IMG/VR virus record: IMGVR_UViG_3300031278_000132
Coordinates: 1 to 35,863 of that record
DNA: 35,863 bases
Direction: 5' to 3' (one strand)
Origin: a virus
Position 1 is the stretch's first letter; each line of letters starts with the position of its first letter. Below are positions 23,496-32,297 of the stretch, piece by piece. A program made the position numbers and the translations under genes. A model generated the notes under the pieces. That model saw only the letters and a program-made list of their open reading frames with translations. It searched no databases and was not told where the DNA came from.

Positions 23496-23726
23496 ATGAA
23501 GGCAAAAAAGAAACATATAGACATAGGAACATTAAGGGATTGTTTAGTAAAGGCTTACTTAATAAGCCGCCCTTTACCCGCTGAATATTTTAAGGGCGGG
23601 CCTCCGGCCACCAAATTCGAGCTTGGGTGTTGGAGTGAGGATGATTTGCAGGAATTAAACAGGCAGAACATTGATCCGTCTGTTGTCCTGCATAACTTTA
23701 CGGTGGAAGCTTTTAAAGTATTATAG
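23496..23726 (+). CDS. Small hypothetical protein
   Basis: 76 residues from ATG 23496 (MKAKKKHIDIGTLRDCLVKA). The longer TTG-start frame at 23475 begins at the promoter region and is rejected. Its GC content is higher than its neighbours (GGGCGGGCCTCCGGCC stretch), suggesting separate ancestry. No motif recognised. Confidence 0.55.
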   Translation: MKAKKKHIDIGTLRDCLVKAYLISRPLPAEYFKGGPPATKFELGCWSEDDLQELNRQNIDPSVVLHNFTVEAFKVL

Positions 23727-23777
23727 GCATCCCAAACATATCTTTTGATAAGCTAACTGTTCTTTTAAGAAACGGAA

Positions 23778-24044
23778 ATGGAAATCGGAACGGCTATAAG
23801 AGACCTCAGAAGAGCACAAAAAATTAGCCAAAAAACACTGGCGAGAAGAGCTGGTATTGGGAAATCTTATCTGTGCTTAATTGAAACAAACACCCGCATT
23901 CCAACGCTTAAAATGATAGAATCTATAGCAAAAGGGCTTAAAGTGTCTTATGTTAAATTTTATCTTTATATGATTAAAGCGGAGGTTCGGGAGGAAGAAC
24001 AGATGATACACGACATACTTAATTTATTAACAAACTATATATAG
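23778..24044 (+). CDS. XRE-family transcriptional regulator
   Basis: This 88-residue protein has a classic helix-turn-helix: IRDLRRAQKISQKTLARRAG then IGKSYLCLIETNTRIPTLKM (about 7-47), followed by a helical dimerisation tail. It is the right size for a Cro/CI-like or toxin-antitoxin regulator and is the best lysogeny or copy-control regulator candidate in the window. Confidence 0.82.
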   Translation: MEIGTAIRDLRRAQKISQKTLARRAGIGKSYLCLIETNTRIPTLKMIESIAKGLKVSYVKFYLYMIKAEVREEEQMIHDILNLLTNYI

Positions 24045-24203
24045 ATGAATTTAATTATTAGATTTATAGGTTTTATCATTATACTTTTAGTGTATATTCT
24101 GTACTTGCCGATGTATGTACCATGTGTGATAATTGTTGGTAGTTTGGAGTATAATTCTTTTATGTTTACGCTCTTGTCATTGGGAAAGGCAATGATGGAG
24201 TAA
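24045..24203 (+). CDS. Small membrane protein (52 aa)
   Basis: ATG 24045 directly follows the XRE stop codon. The product begins MNLIIRFIGFIIILLVYILY, one strong transmembrane segment, followed by a second hydrophobic stretch (MYVPCVIIVGSL). The abutting start suggests co-expression with the regulator. Function unknown; a holin- or toxin-like role is conceivable but unsupported. Confidence 0.5.
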   Translation: MNLIIRFIGFIIILLVYILYLPMYVPCVIIVGSLEYNSFMFTLLSLGKAMME

Positions 24204-24207
24204 TTGT

Positions 24208-24215
24208 TAACTTTG
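24208..24215 (+). promoter_or_regulatory. -7 box (TAACTTTG) upstream of the cargo island
   Basis: TAACTTTG lies 20 nt before ATG 24236 and matches TAnnTTTG. The identical box TAACTTTG precedes the GT25 gene (33831-33838), suggesting the two cargo segments are co-regulated. Confidence 0.5.
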
Positions 24216-24235
24216 GAACCTTAAATTTTAAAGCT

Positions 24236-24454
24236 ATGTTCGAAATATTCAAACTTATTTTAATCGTGTCACTTATATCTCTGATTGGCACAGGATTTCT
24301 AAAAATGTTCGTATTTGATCAGATTTTTAATGACAAATCTTATTACTTAAAAGGATGCGATATTTTTAAAATAATCGTAATCATAGAAACAATATTAGTT
24401 TTTGGGGTTGGACTTTGTGGGATGCTTATAATAGTTATATTTAATTTGATATGA
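24236..24454 (+). CDS. Small two-pass membrane protein
   Basis: 72 residues with hydrophobic segments at about 5-25 (FKLILIVSLISLIGTGFL) and about 46-70 (IIVIIETILVFGVGL). The stop overlaps the next gene's start (ATGA). Unknown function; it leads the glycan island. Confidence 0.6.
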   Translation: MFEIFKLILIVSLISLIGTGFLKMFVFDQIFNDKSYYLKGCDIFKIIVIIETILVFGVGLCGMLIIVIFNLI

Positions 24455-25257
24455 TATTTTTTGTTCCATTAGGAATTAATAGTCTGTGGGGGAATAATGA
24501 GCTTAAATATATGCTCAGATCCTTACAAGCTAATTTTGTGGATGAATTTGATGTAGTTCTTTATTCAACCACTACCCCTGAATGGTACAAAGGATATTCA
24601 GAACAAATAGAGAGATTTTATCCTGACATGCTATTAAAAATAAACAACGGACACAGGCCGTTTGAAAATTACTTTGATGTTTTAAACAAAGTTTATATAT
24701 ACGTCAATTCAGAACAATGCCCGGAAGAGTTTTGTTATATATATGATGATATTATCCTCCTTAAACAAATAGATAAAACGGGGATAAAGAATGTGCCTTG
24801 GCTACACTATACAAATAAACTATTTAAGGTAAACCAGTCTTCTCATAATGGGAAAACCACCAACCAAGCATATATTCTCCATAAAGCAAAGTACAGCTTT
24901 GAACATCATCTCCCTTTAATTTATAAGAGAGACTTATTGAAACAAATGTTCAATGAATATAAGTTTTGGGAACAGGCACGGCCATATTCTCTTGCCACAC
25001 TATATTTTAATCTTTATCCTGATGAGTATTCAGGAAAACCATTGGTGGAGGAGAATGATTATAAAGTTGGATTCGAGGGTTTTTATGAGAACAGAACCAC
25101 GTGTTTTAAACAGGACACTTATAAGGATATAGAGGTTGCTATAGCCGGGAAAACATGGTTGAATTTTAACGATACAGGTTTGTATTGGGGAAAACCTGAT
25201 TATCCTTTAAAAACATGGATTGTGAAAAACTTTAAGAAAAAATCAAGATACGAATAA
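24451..25257 (+). CDS. Glycosyltransferase / Stealth-like sugar transferase candidate
   Basis: This 268-residue soluble protein has YIYDDIILLK at about 96-105, similar to the DD motif of Stealth-type and GT-A transferases. It is preceded by NGHRPFENYFDVLNKVYIYV and followed by HHLPLIYKRDLLKQMF, which resembles the H-P conserved region 3 of Stealth proteins. It would transfer sugar or sugar-phosphate to a surface glycan or virion component. ATGA coupling links it to the membrane protein. Confidence 0.5.
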   Translation: MIFFVPLGINSLWGNNELKYMLRSLQANFVDEFDVVLYSTTTPEWYKGYSEQIERFYPDMLLKINNGHRPFENYFDVLNKVYIYVNSEQCPEEFCYIYDDIILLKQIDKTGIKNVPWLHYTNKLFKVNQSSHNGKTTNQAYILHKAKYSFEHHLPLIYKRDLLKQMFNEYKFWEQARPYSLATLYFNLYPDEYSGKPLVEENDYKVGFEGFYENRTTCFKQDTYKDIEVAIAGKTWLNFNDTGLYWGKPDYPLKTWIVKNFKKKSRYE

Positions 25258-25280
25258 AATATTAAACTTATTTAGAAAAA

Positions 25281-25784
25281 ATGCATTGGAATAGTTACTA
25301 TATGATGGGGCAGTTCGCCGAAAAACACCTAAATAAAGATCAGGTGTTAAATATTTTGGATGTTGGTTCTATGGAGGTAGTGGATAGCGGAACATATCGG
25401 CCAATATTTGATGTTCCCGCGTGGACATATACAGGTTGTGATATGGCTGCCGGGGATAATGTGGATGTGGTTATTAATAGTCCGTATCACCTTCCTTTTG
25501 CCAAGAATACATTCGATGTGGTAATTACAGGTCAGGTTTTTGAACACGTAGAATTCTTCTGGGAATTAGCTACGGAGATTGCAAGGGTTGTAAAACCTGG
25601 TGGATATTTATGTATAATAGTACCAAGCACAGGACAGGTACACAGATTCCCCGTTGACTGCTGGAGGTTTTATGAAGATGGAATGAAAGCAATAGCTAAA
25701 TGGATAGGATTTGATGTTCTTGAGGCAAGGGTTGACGAGAATTCATGTTGGAAAGATGCCATCTTAATAGCTAAGAAACCATGA
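25281..25784 (+). CDS. SAM-dependent methyltransferase (Methyltransf_11 type)
   Basis: This 167-residue protein has motif I ILDVGS (25-30), an acidic residue in YTGCDMAAGD, motif IV-like FDVVITGQVFEHV and post-motif VKPGGYLCIIVPS. It is slightly short but complete. Neighbouring transferases suggest it methylates a sugar or nucleotide-sugar intermediate. The stop overlaps the next start (ATGA). Confidence 0.8.
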   Translation: MHWNSYYMMGQFAEKHLNKDQVLNILDVGSMEVVDSGTYRPIFDVPAWTYTGCDMAAGDNVDVVINSPYHLPFAKNTFDVVITGQVFEHVEFFWELATEIARVVKPGGYLCIIVPSTGQVHRFPVDCWRFYEDGMKAIAKWIGFDVLEARVDENSCWKDAILIAKKP

Positions 25785-26485
25785 CGAACGATAAACAAAT
25801 AGTTATTTTTTTAAGACAATGTTTTTATTCTCCATGTTCTAAAGAGGACAATCGGGACAGGCCGGTGTGGTTTGATAAAGAAAAAATATTTCATAACCTG
25901 CTTCACACCATAAACCCGGAATTAGCACAGCTTGTTGTAGTTTATGATGAAGCGTTCGGGGAAAAGAAAGATACGTTTCTTCATTACTGGCACACCATAG
26001 ACATCAACTGCGGAAATGAAGCCGATAGCTATCTTGCTTTAATGGATATTATTAAAAATCAAAAATTAAACAAAGAAATTATTGTTTATGTTTTGGAAGA
26101 TGATTATCTTCACAGAAAAAATTGGTGCGAAGTTTTGTTGGAAGGATTTGAAACTGGTGCGAGATATGTGACGTTGTATGATCATCCAGATAAATATAAT
26201 GATTATGGAGAATTAAAATCTAAAATTTTTGTTACCAAATCATGCCACTGGAGAACAACGCCATCAACAACAAACACTTTCGCTGTGAAATACGGAGATT
26301 TAATGGAAGACATGAACACGCACATAGCCTGGAGCAGTAACACTCCGGGAGGAATAAGTAACGACACCGGAAGATTCAACGCTCTTTCTGATGAGGGAAA
26401 ATTATTGGTATCTTCTATACCGGGATATTCAACACATGTAAATAATCAAATGAGTCCATTAATGAATTGGGAAGATTATGTGTAA
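25781..26485 (+). CDS. Glycosyltransferase-like protein
   Basis: This 234-residue protein has a GT-A-like beginning (NDKQIVIFLRQCFY), an acidic motif IIVYVLEDDYLHR around residues 100-112 that fits a DXD/EDD metal site, and a C-terminal GYSTHVNNQMSP that could be the late His. Such proteins occur in phage and capsule loci. Acceptor unknown. It overlaps both neighbours. Confidence 0.55.
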   Translation: MTNDKQIVIFLRQCFYSPCSKEDNRDRPVWFDKEKIFHNLLHTINPELAQLVVVYDEAFGEKKDTFLHYWHTIDINCGNEADSYLALMDIIKNQKLNKEIIVYVLEDDYLHRKNWCEVLLEGFETGARYVTLYDHPDKYNDYGELKSKIFVTKSCHWRTTPSTTNTFAVKYGDLMEDMNTHIAWSSNTPGGISNDTGRFNALSDEGKLLVSSIPGYSTHVNNQMSPLMNWEDYV

Positions 26486-26657
26486 GCAGGGATATTGTGT
26501 TTATTATGATGTTGGTTTTGCTCTTTTTAGCGAAGGTTTAAGCGAGGGTTTATATGATGAATATTTAGAGAGCATAGATGAAACTATTTATGAATATATT
26601 AAAAATATAGATAGTGATATTAATGATTTAAAACCAAAAGGAATATTCAATGAGTAA
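26478..26657 (+). CDS. Small acidic protein (59 aa)
   Basis: ATG 26478 opens MCKQGYCVYYDVGFALFSEG, acidic and Tyr-rich, ending NDLKPKGIFNE. It overlaps the gene before it and the epimerase after it by 8 bp each, exactly filling the gap, so it is probably translated as part of the operon. No family recognised. Confidence 0.55.
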   Translation: MCKQGYCVYYDVGFALFSEGLSEGLYDEYLESIDETIYEYIKNIDSDINDLKPKGIFNE

Positions 26658-27636
26658 TATACTTGTAACCGGAGGTTTAGGGTTTATTGGTTCTCATATA
26701 GTTGACGAACTCATAAATCTCAAACATGATGTTTATGTCGTGGATGATTTAAGCGGGGGAAGCACGAACAATATAAACAGGAAATCTCACTTTTACCAGA
26801 TGACAGTCAATGACAAAAGACAAATGAGTTGGATGTTTATAGACCATAAATTTGAATATGTATTTCATTTGGCTGCTTATGCTGCCGAAGGACTCTCTCA
26901 TTTTATCCGTAATTTCAATTATACCAACAACGTGGTGGGTTCTATGAATATTATCAATGAATGCATAAAACATGAAGCAAAACTTATCTTTTTTAGTTCA
27001 ATCGCTTGTTATGGAGATGCAGAACCACCGTTTACAGAAGAAACACAGCCACAACCCATAGACCCATATGGTATAGCTAAATATGCCACAGAACTTGATA
27101 TAAAAGCCGCAAGAAAAATGTTTGGACTAGATTACATTATCTTTCGCCCATACAATATTTACGGGCCAAGACAACGACTCAACGATAAATATAGAAATGT
27201 TCTTGGTATTTTTATTAATCAAATTCTTTCTGATAAGCCATTGACCGTGTTCGGAGACGGCACTCAGACAAGAGCATTTTCATTTATAGGGGACATAGCC
27301 CCTAAAATAGCTCAATCTGCTTTTAAACCTGAAATGTATAATAAAATTTTTAACATAAGAGCAGAAAAAGCATATTCTGTAAACGATATAGCAGAAATGG
27401 TAAAGCGTGCTATGGGATCTCATCAACAAATAATGCACGTTAAAGCCAGAAATGAAGTACACAATGTATATTGTTCTATTGATAAAATAAAGAAACATTT
27501 TCCTTCCATAAATAAAACACAAATATGGGATGGAATTAATAAGATGGTTGAATGGGCAAATACTCAGGAAATTGAAGAATCGAAAGAATTTACGAACATA
27601 GAAATATATAAAAATTTACCTACAATATGGAAATAA
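26650..27636 (+). CDS. NAD-dependent nucleotide-sugar epimerase/dehydratase (extended SDR)
   Basis: This 328-residue protein has the NAD-binding GGLGFIG (8-14), an acidic residue ending strand 2 (VVDD, 30-33), FSSIACYG with the catalytic Ser (116 or 117) and PYGIAKYATE with Y140 and K144. It resembles UDP-glucose 4-epimerase-type enzymes and is full length. It would supply an activated sugar to the neighbouring transferases. Confidence 0.85.
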   Translation: MSNILVTGGLGFIGSHIVDELINLKHDVYVVDDLSGGSTNNINRKSHFYQMTVNDKRQMSWMFIDHKFEYVFHLAAYAAEGLSHFIRNFNYTNNVVGSMNIINECIKHEAKLIFFSSIACYGDAEPPFTEETQPQPIDPYGIAKYATELDIKAARKMFGLDYIIFRPYNIYGPRQRLNDKYRNVLGIFINQILSDKPLTVFGDGTQTRAFSFIGDIAPKIAQSAFKPEMYNKIFNIRAEKAYSVNDIAEMVKRAMGSHQQIMHVKARNEVHNVYCSIDKIKKHFPSINKTQIWDGINKMVEWANTQEIEESKEFTNIEIYKNLPTIWK

Positions 27637-28322
27637 AAAGATTTTGTTTGGGAGATATTCATGGTGCATATAAAGCGCTAATGCAGGTTATTGAAAAATC
27701 AGGGATAGATTACGATAATGATTTATTAATAAGCTTGGGGGATGTAGCTGATGGATGGAGTCAAGTTCCTGAATGTTTTGAAGAACTTATGAAGTTTAAA
27801 AATCTAATTTATATTTTAGGAAATCATGATCGGTGGTTGTTGGATTATTTCAAAACTTACAATAAACCAAGAATATGGACGTCCCAAGGAGGAGAAGCCA
27901 CTTTAAATGCTTATTATAGAGTACAAGATTCAAATTATGAACAAAAACATGAGAAATTTCTTGAGAATGCGAAACCTTATTATATAACAAAAGATAATAA
28001 ATTGTTTGTTCATGGAGGTTTTTCTTTAGTGAAGGATATTTCTAAGCAATCTATATATGATTTAACGTGGGACAGAGATTTATTTTGGTCTTATCTATTT
28101 TCTCCTATTTTTGAGGTAAAAGATTATGATGAAATTTATATTGGTCACACAACAACATCAAGAACTAAAAGTGATTTAAGTCCTGTACATATTCGTAATT
28201 TATGGAATATTGATCAAGGCGCCGGATGGGAAGGAAAATTAACCATAATAAATATAGATACTAAAGAATTTTGGCAAAGTGATTTGGTTAAAAATTTATA
28301 CCCAGATGAAAAAGGTAGGTAA
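27627..28322 (+). CDS. PPP-family serine/threonine (or Ap4A) phosphatase
   Basis: This 231-residue protein has metal motifs GDIHG (9-13), GDVADG (38-43) and GNHD (65-68), followed by later His residues in LFVHGGF and YIGHTTTS. It resembles the lambda phosphatase and bacterial diadenosine-tetraphosphatase groups. It overlaps the epimerase by 10 bp. It may dephosphorylate host proteins or nucleotides. Confidence 0.85.
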   Translation: MEIKRFCLGDIHGAYKALMQVIEKSGIDYDNDLLISLGDVADGWSQVPECFEELMKFKNLIYILGNHDRWLLDYFKTYNKPRIWTSQGGEATLNAYYRVQDSNYEQKHEKFLENAKPYYITKDNKLFVHGGFSLVKDISKQSIYDLTWDRDLFWSYLFSPIFEVKDYDEIYIGHTTTSRTKSDLSPVHIRNLWNIDQGAGWEGKLTIINIDTKEFWQSDLVKNLYPDEKGR

Positions 28323-28389
28323 GATAACCCTTGTAGCTGTAAATTGCGATTGTCCAGATGATGCTGTAGCAGCACTCAGATATTCATAA
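28306..28389 (+). pseudogene. 5' fragment of a gene cut by element D
   Basis: ATG 28306 encodes MKKVGKITLVAVNCDCPDDA and continues VAALRYS, ending at a TAA formed by the first bases of element D. The opening resembles DUF5672-type glycan proteins (K.ITLVAV.C...). Predicted removal of element D keeps the frame open for another 13 codons only, so the native gene is also truncated downstream or rearranged. It overlaps the phosphatase by 17 bp. Confidence 0.5.
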
Positions 28390-28514
28390 AAATTTCGGCA
28401 AGGAAACCAATTGATCACAAAGTGTCGATTGGAGGAATTGCCGCCTCATAATTAAATTGTTAGTAAAATTAGTAATTATTTTCTGATACTTGCTTAGTTT
28501 GGGTATTTTTTTAT

Positions 28515-28522
28515 TATCTTTG
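28515..28522 (+). promoter_or_regulatory. -7 box of the element D nuclease
   Basis: TATCTTTG lies 15 nt before ATG 28538, with TTTG 13 nt upstream of the box, as in element B. Confidence 0.55.
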
Positions 28523-28537
28523 TAGAAAAAAGATACT

Positions 28538-29116
28538 ATGTATAATTGGACAAAAGAACAAACGGAATTATTAAAGGGTATAAAATCAGAATACGACTTT
28601 GATAGAATTGCTGTGCTTGTTAATAAAACAAGAAGTGCTGTAAAAACAAAGGCTAACAGAATGAAGATATATTCATATCCTGAAATAGAGATATACCATA
28701 CGAAAATACCAAAAGAAATAAAAGCGTATTTATCTGGACATTTCGATGGTGAGGGATGTATTAGAATGGAATCCAGATATTCAGGACGATTAAGTCGACG
28801 TTTAATTATAGCTGTATCATCAGCAAATAACCCTTCCTTAGAATTATACTCCAAATATTTCAATGGACATATAAGTGCTAAAAAACATTTTACTAACAAG
28901 CCTATGTTTTCATGGAGATTAACAAACCAAGAAGATTTATATAATTTTATAGAATTTATTTTACTTTTTAGTATTGAAAAACAACAACAATTAATTTTGG
29001 GTAAAGAATGGATTTTAAAAAGATGTGAAGAAAGAAAAACAGTTGCCTTATCAAATGAATTTATTGAATATTCAAATAAGGTAGCTGAGCAATTAAAACA
29101 GTTGAAAAAACTGTAA
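28538..29116 (+). CDS. LAGLIDADG homing endonuclease in an IS605-like element
   Basis: This 192-residue protein has a single LAGLIDADG-type motif, LSGHFDGEGCI (65-75), with D70 as catalytic acid, followed by the strand-rich DNA-binding saddle (RRLIIAVSSANNPSLELYSK, FSWRLTNQEDLYNF). A single motif implies a homodimer cutting a pseudo-palindromic site. Residues 3-41 (WTKEQTELLKGIK, NKTRSAVKTKANRM) form a helix-turn-helix DNA-binding extension. It does not read into the element's right end, unlike the GIY-YIG and TnpB genes. Confidence 0.85.
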   Translation: MYNWTKEQTELLKGIKSEYDFDRIAVLVNKTRSAVKTKANRMKIYSYPEIEIYHTKIPKEIKAYLSGHFDGEGCIRMESRYSGRLSRRLIIAVSSANNPSLELYSKYFNGHISAKKHFTNKPMFSWRLTNQEDLYNFIEFILLFSIEKQQQLILGKEWILKRCEERKTVALSNEFIEYSNKVAEQLKQLKKL

Positions 29117-29250
29117 ACAACCCGGTAAAATCGACTATGTTTTGCTCTTTGCATTCGTTGTCAGGTTTAAAACCCATCCGATCTTTAGTCGGTGGGTAGT
29201 TTATCACTGCAACTTTATAAACGGAAACGAAATATTAAATCTTAAAAGTA

Positions 29251-31170
29251 ATGAAAAAGCATAAAGTAATAGAAGAGGATAAATCGGAGAAGGTTTATGA
29301 ACTCCAATTCCATTGTCATGGATGGAGAGATTTAAGAAAAACATTTATTAAGGGTTTATCTATTGATGAGATTGAAAAACGCTTTTATAATCATAAAGAT
29401 TTAATAATATGTAAATCTTCGAATGAAACTAATATAAAATGGTTGCGTATTAAAAAAGGTCTTATAGTTGGAATAAAAGATAAGTCAGGCTTTATAACTT
29501 TAGATGAAGGAATATGCGTTGCTGAAAACTTTTTTGATGTAGCTCATTTACATGATGACCATATATCTAATTGTGTAGAACCATTAGAAGATAAAATTGA
29601 AGAAGATTATTCAAATACAATAATAGAAATTAAATCATTCCAAGATGAAAAAGCATATATTAAAGGTTTATCATTAGATGATTTTATGGATAAGTATGGT
29701 AACTGCTATAATATATTGTCGGCCAGAATTACAGATGAAACCAATATAAGATTTTATAAAATGAAAAATAGAGTTTTATTTGGAACTAAAAACTCAAAAA
29801 AAGCTAGGTTAATAATAACTCTTGATAAAGGATTAATGGTTACTCCAAATATAGGTCGTGTTTTTGATTTTATTAGTGATGTTGGCCCATATTTAGAAGA
29901 CATAAAGGAAGATAAATTCGAATTAGAACAGAGGGTTAAATTAAGTTCATTATTTTATAATGCCTGTGATAAATTAATAAAAAACGGTAATATACATGGA
30001 GATCATTTCATTGATTCTTTAGTTTATATTCCTAATAATGTGAAAATAGATATTGATCTTAACAATTATCAAACGTATGGTGAAAAATTAATAAGTGGAT
30101 CATTAGCATGTATTAAATACGGCGGGTTCAATTTTTATCTCAGAGAAAGAGAATATAAAATTTTGTTTTCTGAAGAAGAAGAGAAGAATTGGGAAATATT
30201 GGAATTTAGGTCTACTAAACCATTTGATTACTTTCGGTTTATCAAAGTTTCAAGCTCCGAAGATAGATTTGAACCACTAAATCCCAACATACTTCCTAAT
30301 AATGAACAATTCTTTTTACATTCTGAACATCATATAATATCAAAAGTAAAACGTTTATCTGACGGAGAAATATTTGAGATAGGGGACACGGTAAACATAA
30401 AAGGGCGTGATGCTGGAAAAATTTTAGGATTTAAAATAGGGCATCGTTCTAATATTTTCGGTAATAATCTTGTAGTTATATCTGAATATTCTGAATCAAA
30501 AATAGAAGCCATTTCTAAAACAGAACAACCAACTTCAAAAACTAAGGACTGGGAAGTATTGGAGGTAGAAAAAGGACCACTAGGAAGATGTTTTTTAGAT
30601 GGAGATTCGTTTTGGCATGGAGGGCATAGGTTTACTTATGATCAAATGATTGGATATATTAACCAAGGATTATGGGGTATTTACAGAGTAAAAAGATTAT
30701 CGGACGGGGAAATATTTACATTGGGAGAAAATGTTCATTCATCTATAATTCAATCTTGTTCTCAATCAGATGAAATAAAAGAGTTTTTTATAAGTAAGAA
30801 CGAAATGAATGTTCATTTTGGTCATTTTTCAACACCATTAAGAGCAATCATTAAAATAAAACAACCAACTTTAAAGACAGAAGATGGTAAAGAACTTTGT
30901 GATGGACAAGTTTATTATTATTTAGATATAAATAATATTGATGATATTATAATGCAAGGCACGTTCATTTCAAAATTTCCACGTTATTCTAATAATTATA
31001 AAATATTCTCATCAAAAGAAAAAGCTGAACAATATATAAAAGAGAATAAACCTCAATTTAATAAAAAGGACATGATTGAGTTTGCTGAATATTTTAGTGA
31101 TAATTATAATCATGCAGATTGTGAACCCACATATCCACTTGCAAAATGGCTAAGAAAAAGAAAGAAGTAA
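29251..31170 (+). CDS. Large repeat-containing hypothetical protein
   Basis: This 639-residue protein has two internal repeat types. KTFIKGLSIDEIEKRF...LITLDEG (about 30-85) recurs as KAYIKGLSLDDFMDKY...IITLDKG (about 130-195). VKRLSDGEIFEIGD (about 367-380) recurs as VKRLSDGEIFTLGE (about 481-494). The latter module is familiar from large proteins of Bacteroidota phages, function unknown. The C-terminal NKKDMIEFAEYFSDN is helical. Element C supplies its stop codon at 31168-31170; the predicted empty site would end AAG AAA TGA, giving the same protein. Confidence 0.72.
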   Translation: MKKHKVIEEDKSEKVYELQFHCHGWRDLRKTFIKGLSIDEIEKRFYNHKDLIICKSSNETNIKWLRIKKGLIVGIKDKSGFITLDEGICVAENFFDVAHLHDDHISNCVEPLEDKIEEDYSNTIIEIKSFQDEKAYIKGLSLDDFMDKYGNCYNILSARITDETNIRFYKMKNRVLFGTKNSKKARLIITLDKGLMVTPNIGRVFDFISDVGPYLEDIKEDKFELEQRVKLSSLFYNACDKLIKNGNIHGDHFIDSLVYIPNNVKIDIDLNNYQTYGEKLISGSLACIKYGGFNFYLREREYKILFSEEEEKNWEILEFRSTKPFDYFRFIKVSSSEDRFEPLNPNILPNNEQFFLHSEHHIISKVKRLSDGEIFEIGDTVNIKGRDAGKILGFKIGHRSNIFGNNLVVISEYSESKIEAISKTEQPTSKTKDWEVLEVEKGPLGRCFLDGDSFWHGGHRFTYDQMIGYINQGLWGIYRVKRLSDGEIFTLGENVHSSIIQSCSQSDEIKEFFISKNEMNVHFGHFSTPLRAIIKIKQPTLKTEDGKELCDGQVYYYLDINNIDDIIMQGTFISKFPRYSNNYKIFSSKEKAEQYIKENKPQFNKKDMIEFAEYFSDNYNHADCEPTYPLAKWLRKRKK

Positions 31171-31171
31171 A

Positions 31172-32293
31172 CTACCCGTTGGCTAAAAGACCAATGGGCT
31201 TTAAATCTGAATAATGCAAAGCACAGCTATACATACTCGACTTTTCACTGTTGTTTACGGAACAGCCCAGCGTAGCAATATTTATGCTGGCATTTATGTC
31301 AGCGTCCATATTGTTTCCGCAGTTTTTGCATTCGAACACCTTTCCTTTCCTGATGCCTATGTGATGGCAATGGCTGCAAGTTTTGCTTGTGTATTTTGGG
31401 TTAACCAAAATAACAGGCACGCCATTCAATGCGGCTTTGTAGGAGATGTATTGTCGCAACTGATTAAAAGACCACTTACCAACCCTTGTTCTAAATTTTT
31501 TGCCTTTTTTCAAAGAAGAAAATCGTATACCCTTCAAATCCTCAAGGGCAATGCCTTTGTTTTCTTGTTTAGCAATTTGAACAATTTGTTTAGCAATCGT
31601 GTGGTTGATAATAGAAGCCGCGGTGCGTTCTCTGCCAGAGAGCCTTTTCAAGAGTTTTTTACTTCCTCTTGTGCGTTTGCTTTGAACGGAGCTTCTTACT
31701 TTTTGTCTTTTTTCTCGATATTCTTGAAGTATTTTAGAGTTAAATTCTTTTCCATTACTAAGTGTGGCAATCGAAACCAAACCAAAATCCACACCCACGA
31801 AGCTTTCTACGTCCTCAACATCTTCTTCGGGTACATCAACAGTTTGAAACAAGTAAAGCTTACCTTTCTTGTAAACCAAATCAGCTTCCCCTTTGATGTA
31901 AGGAATATAAGCAGGATTGTGGCAAACAAAATCAATCTTTTGTCTGCCACCAATACACCACAAAGAAATCACATTGTCAGGCTTGTAAGTCATTATCCTA
32001 CTATCGTAGGCGATACTGCCAAGTGGATTAAAAGTACGTTTAGTTTTCTTATCCAGCTTATAAGCATCAGCAACTTTAGCTATTTGCCTGATAAGCATTT
32101 GAGAAGAAAGTTTAAACGTAGCCTTGTAAGCGTGGTATGTTCGATGATGGAGTTTGAAATTATTAAAAATCTTCTCTTGCCAAGCCACATCAGAAATAGC
32201 ATTACAAACAGTATTAGCTTCCTTCATCGTATCGAGAAGCAGGTTAGCCTGTTCACCAGTAGGCAAAAGTTTTATTTTCAACGTCAACTTCAT
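31172..32293 (-). CDS. tnpB: TnpB RNA-guided nuclease of element C
   Basis: This 373-residue protein has catalytic residues D169 in VGVDFGLVSI, E251 in IALEDLKGIR and D332 in DADINASINI. The zinc finger uses C306, C309, C322 and C325. All are intact. It is only distantly similar to the TnpBs of element B and of 315-1436. The C-terminus DLKPIGLLANG is encoded by the element right end, and its TAG stop lies in the conserved GGGTAG. ATG 32293 follows a TATCTTTG box by 4 nt. Confidence 0.92.
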   Translation of the reverse strand: MKLTLKIKLLPTGEQANLLLDTMKEANTVCNAISDVAWQEKIFNNFKLHHRTYHAYKATFKLSSQMLIRQIAKVADAYKLDKKTKRTFNPLGSIAYDSRIMTYKPDNVISLWCIGGRQKIDFVCHNPAYIPYIKGEADLVYKKGKLYLFQTVDVPEEDVEDVESFVGVDFGLVSIATLSNGKEFNSKILQEYREKRQKVRSSVQSKRTRGSKKLLKRLSGRERTAASIINHTIAKQIVQIAKQENKGIALEDLKGIRFSSLKKGKKFRTRVGKWSFNQLRQYISYKAALNGVPVILVNPKYTSKTCSHCHHIGIRKGKVFECKNCGNNMDADINASINIATLGCSVNNSEKSSMYSCALHYSDLKPIGLLANG

Positions 32294-32297
32294 AAGG

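Larger units (their letters stand above)
28388..29204 (+). mobile_element. Element D: IS200/IS605-like element carrying a LAGLIDADG nuclease
   Basis: The left flank is TTCAT (28383-28387), followed by AAAAATTTCGGCAAGGAAACC, an imperfect hairpin and GGAGGAATTGCC. The right end has hairpin AACCCATCCG/CGGTGGGTAG and finishes GGGTAGTTTAT. Both ends align with element C, not with A or B. The element is 817 bp with no TnpA or TnpB. It is in the same orientation as the gene it interrupts. Confidence 0.72.

Noticed and set aside
28322-28400. tRNA-like sequence between the phosphatase and element D
   Set aside because: No cloverleaf or conserved T-loop can be drawn; the sequence is coding for the gene fragment. 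No tRNA was convincing anywhere in the window.
28384-29154. Minus-strand open frame opposite the LAGLIDADG gene
   Set aside because: Shadow of the homing endonuclease, which has its own promoter box and catalytic motif.
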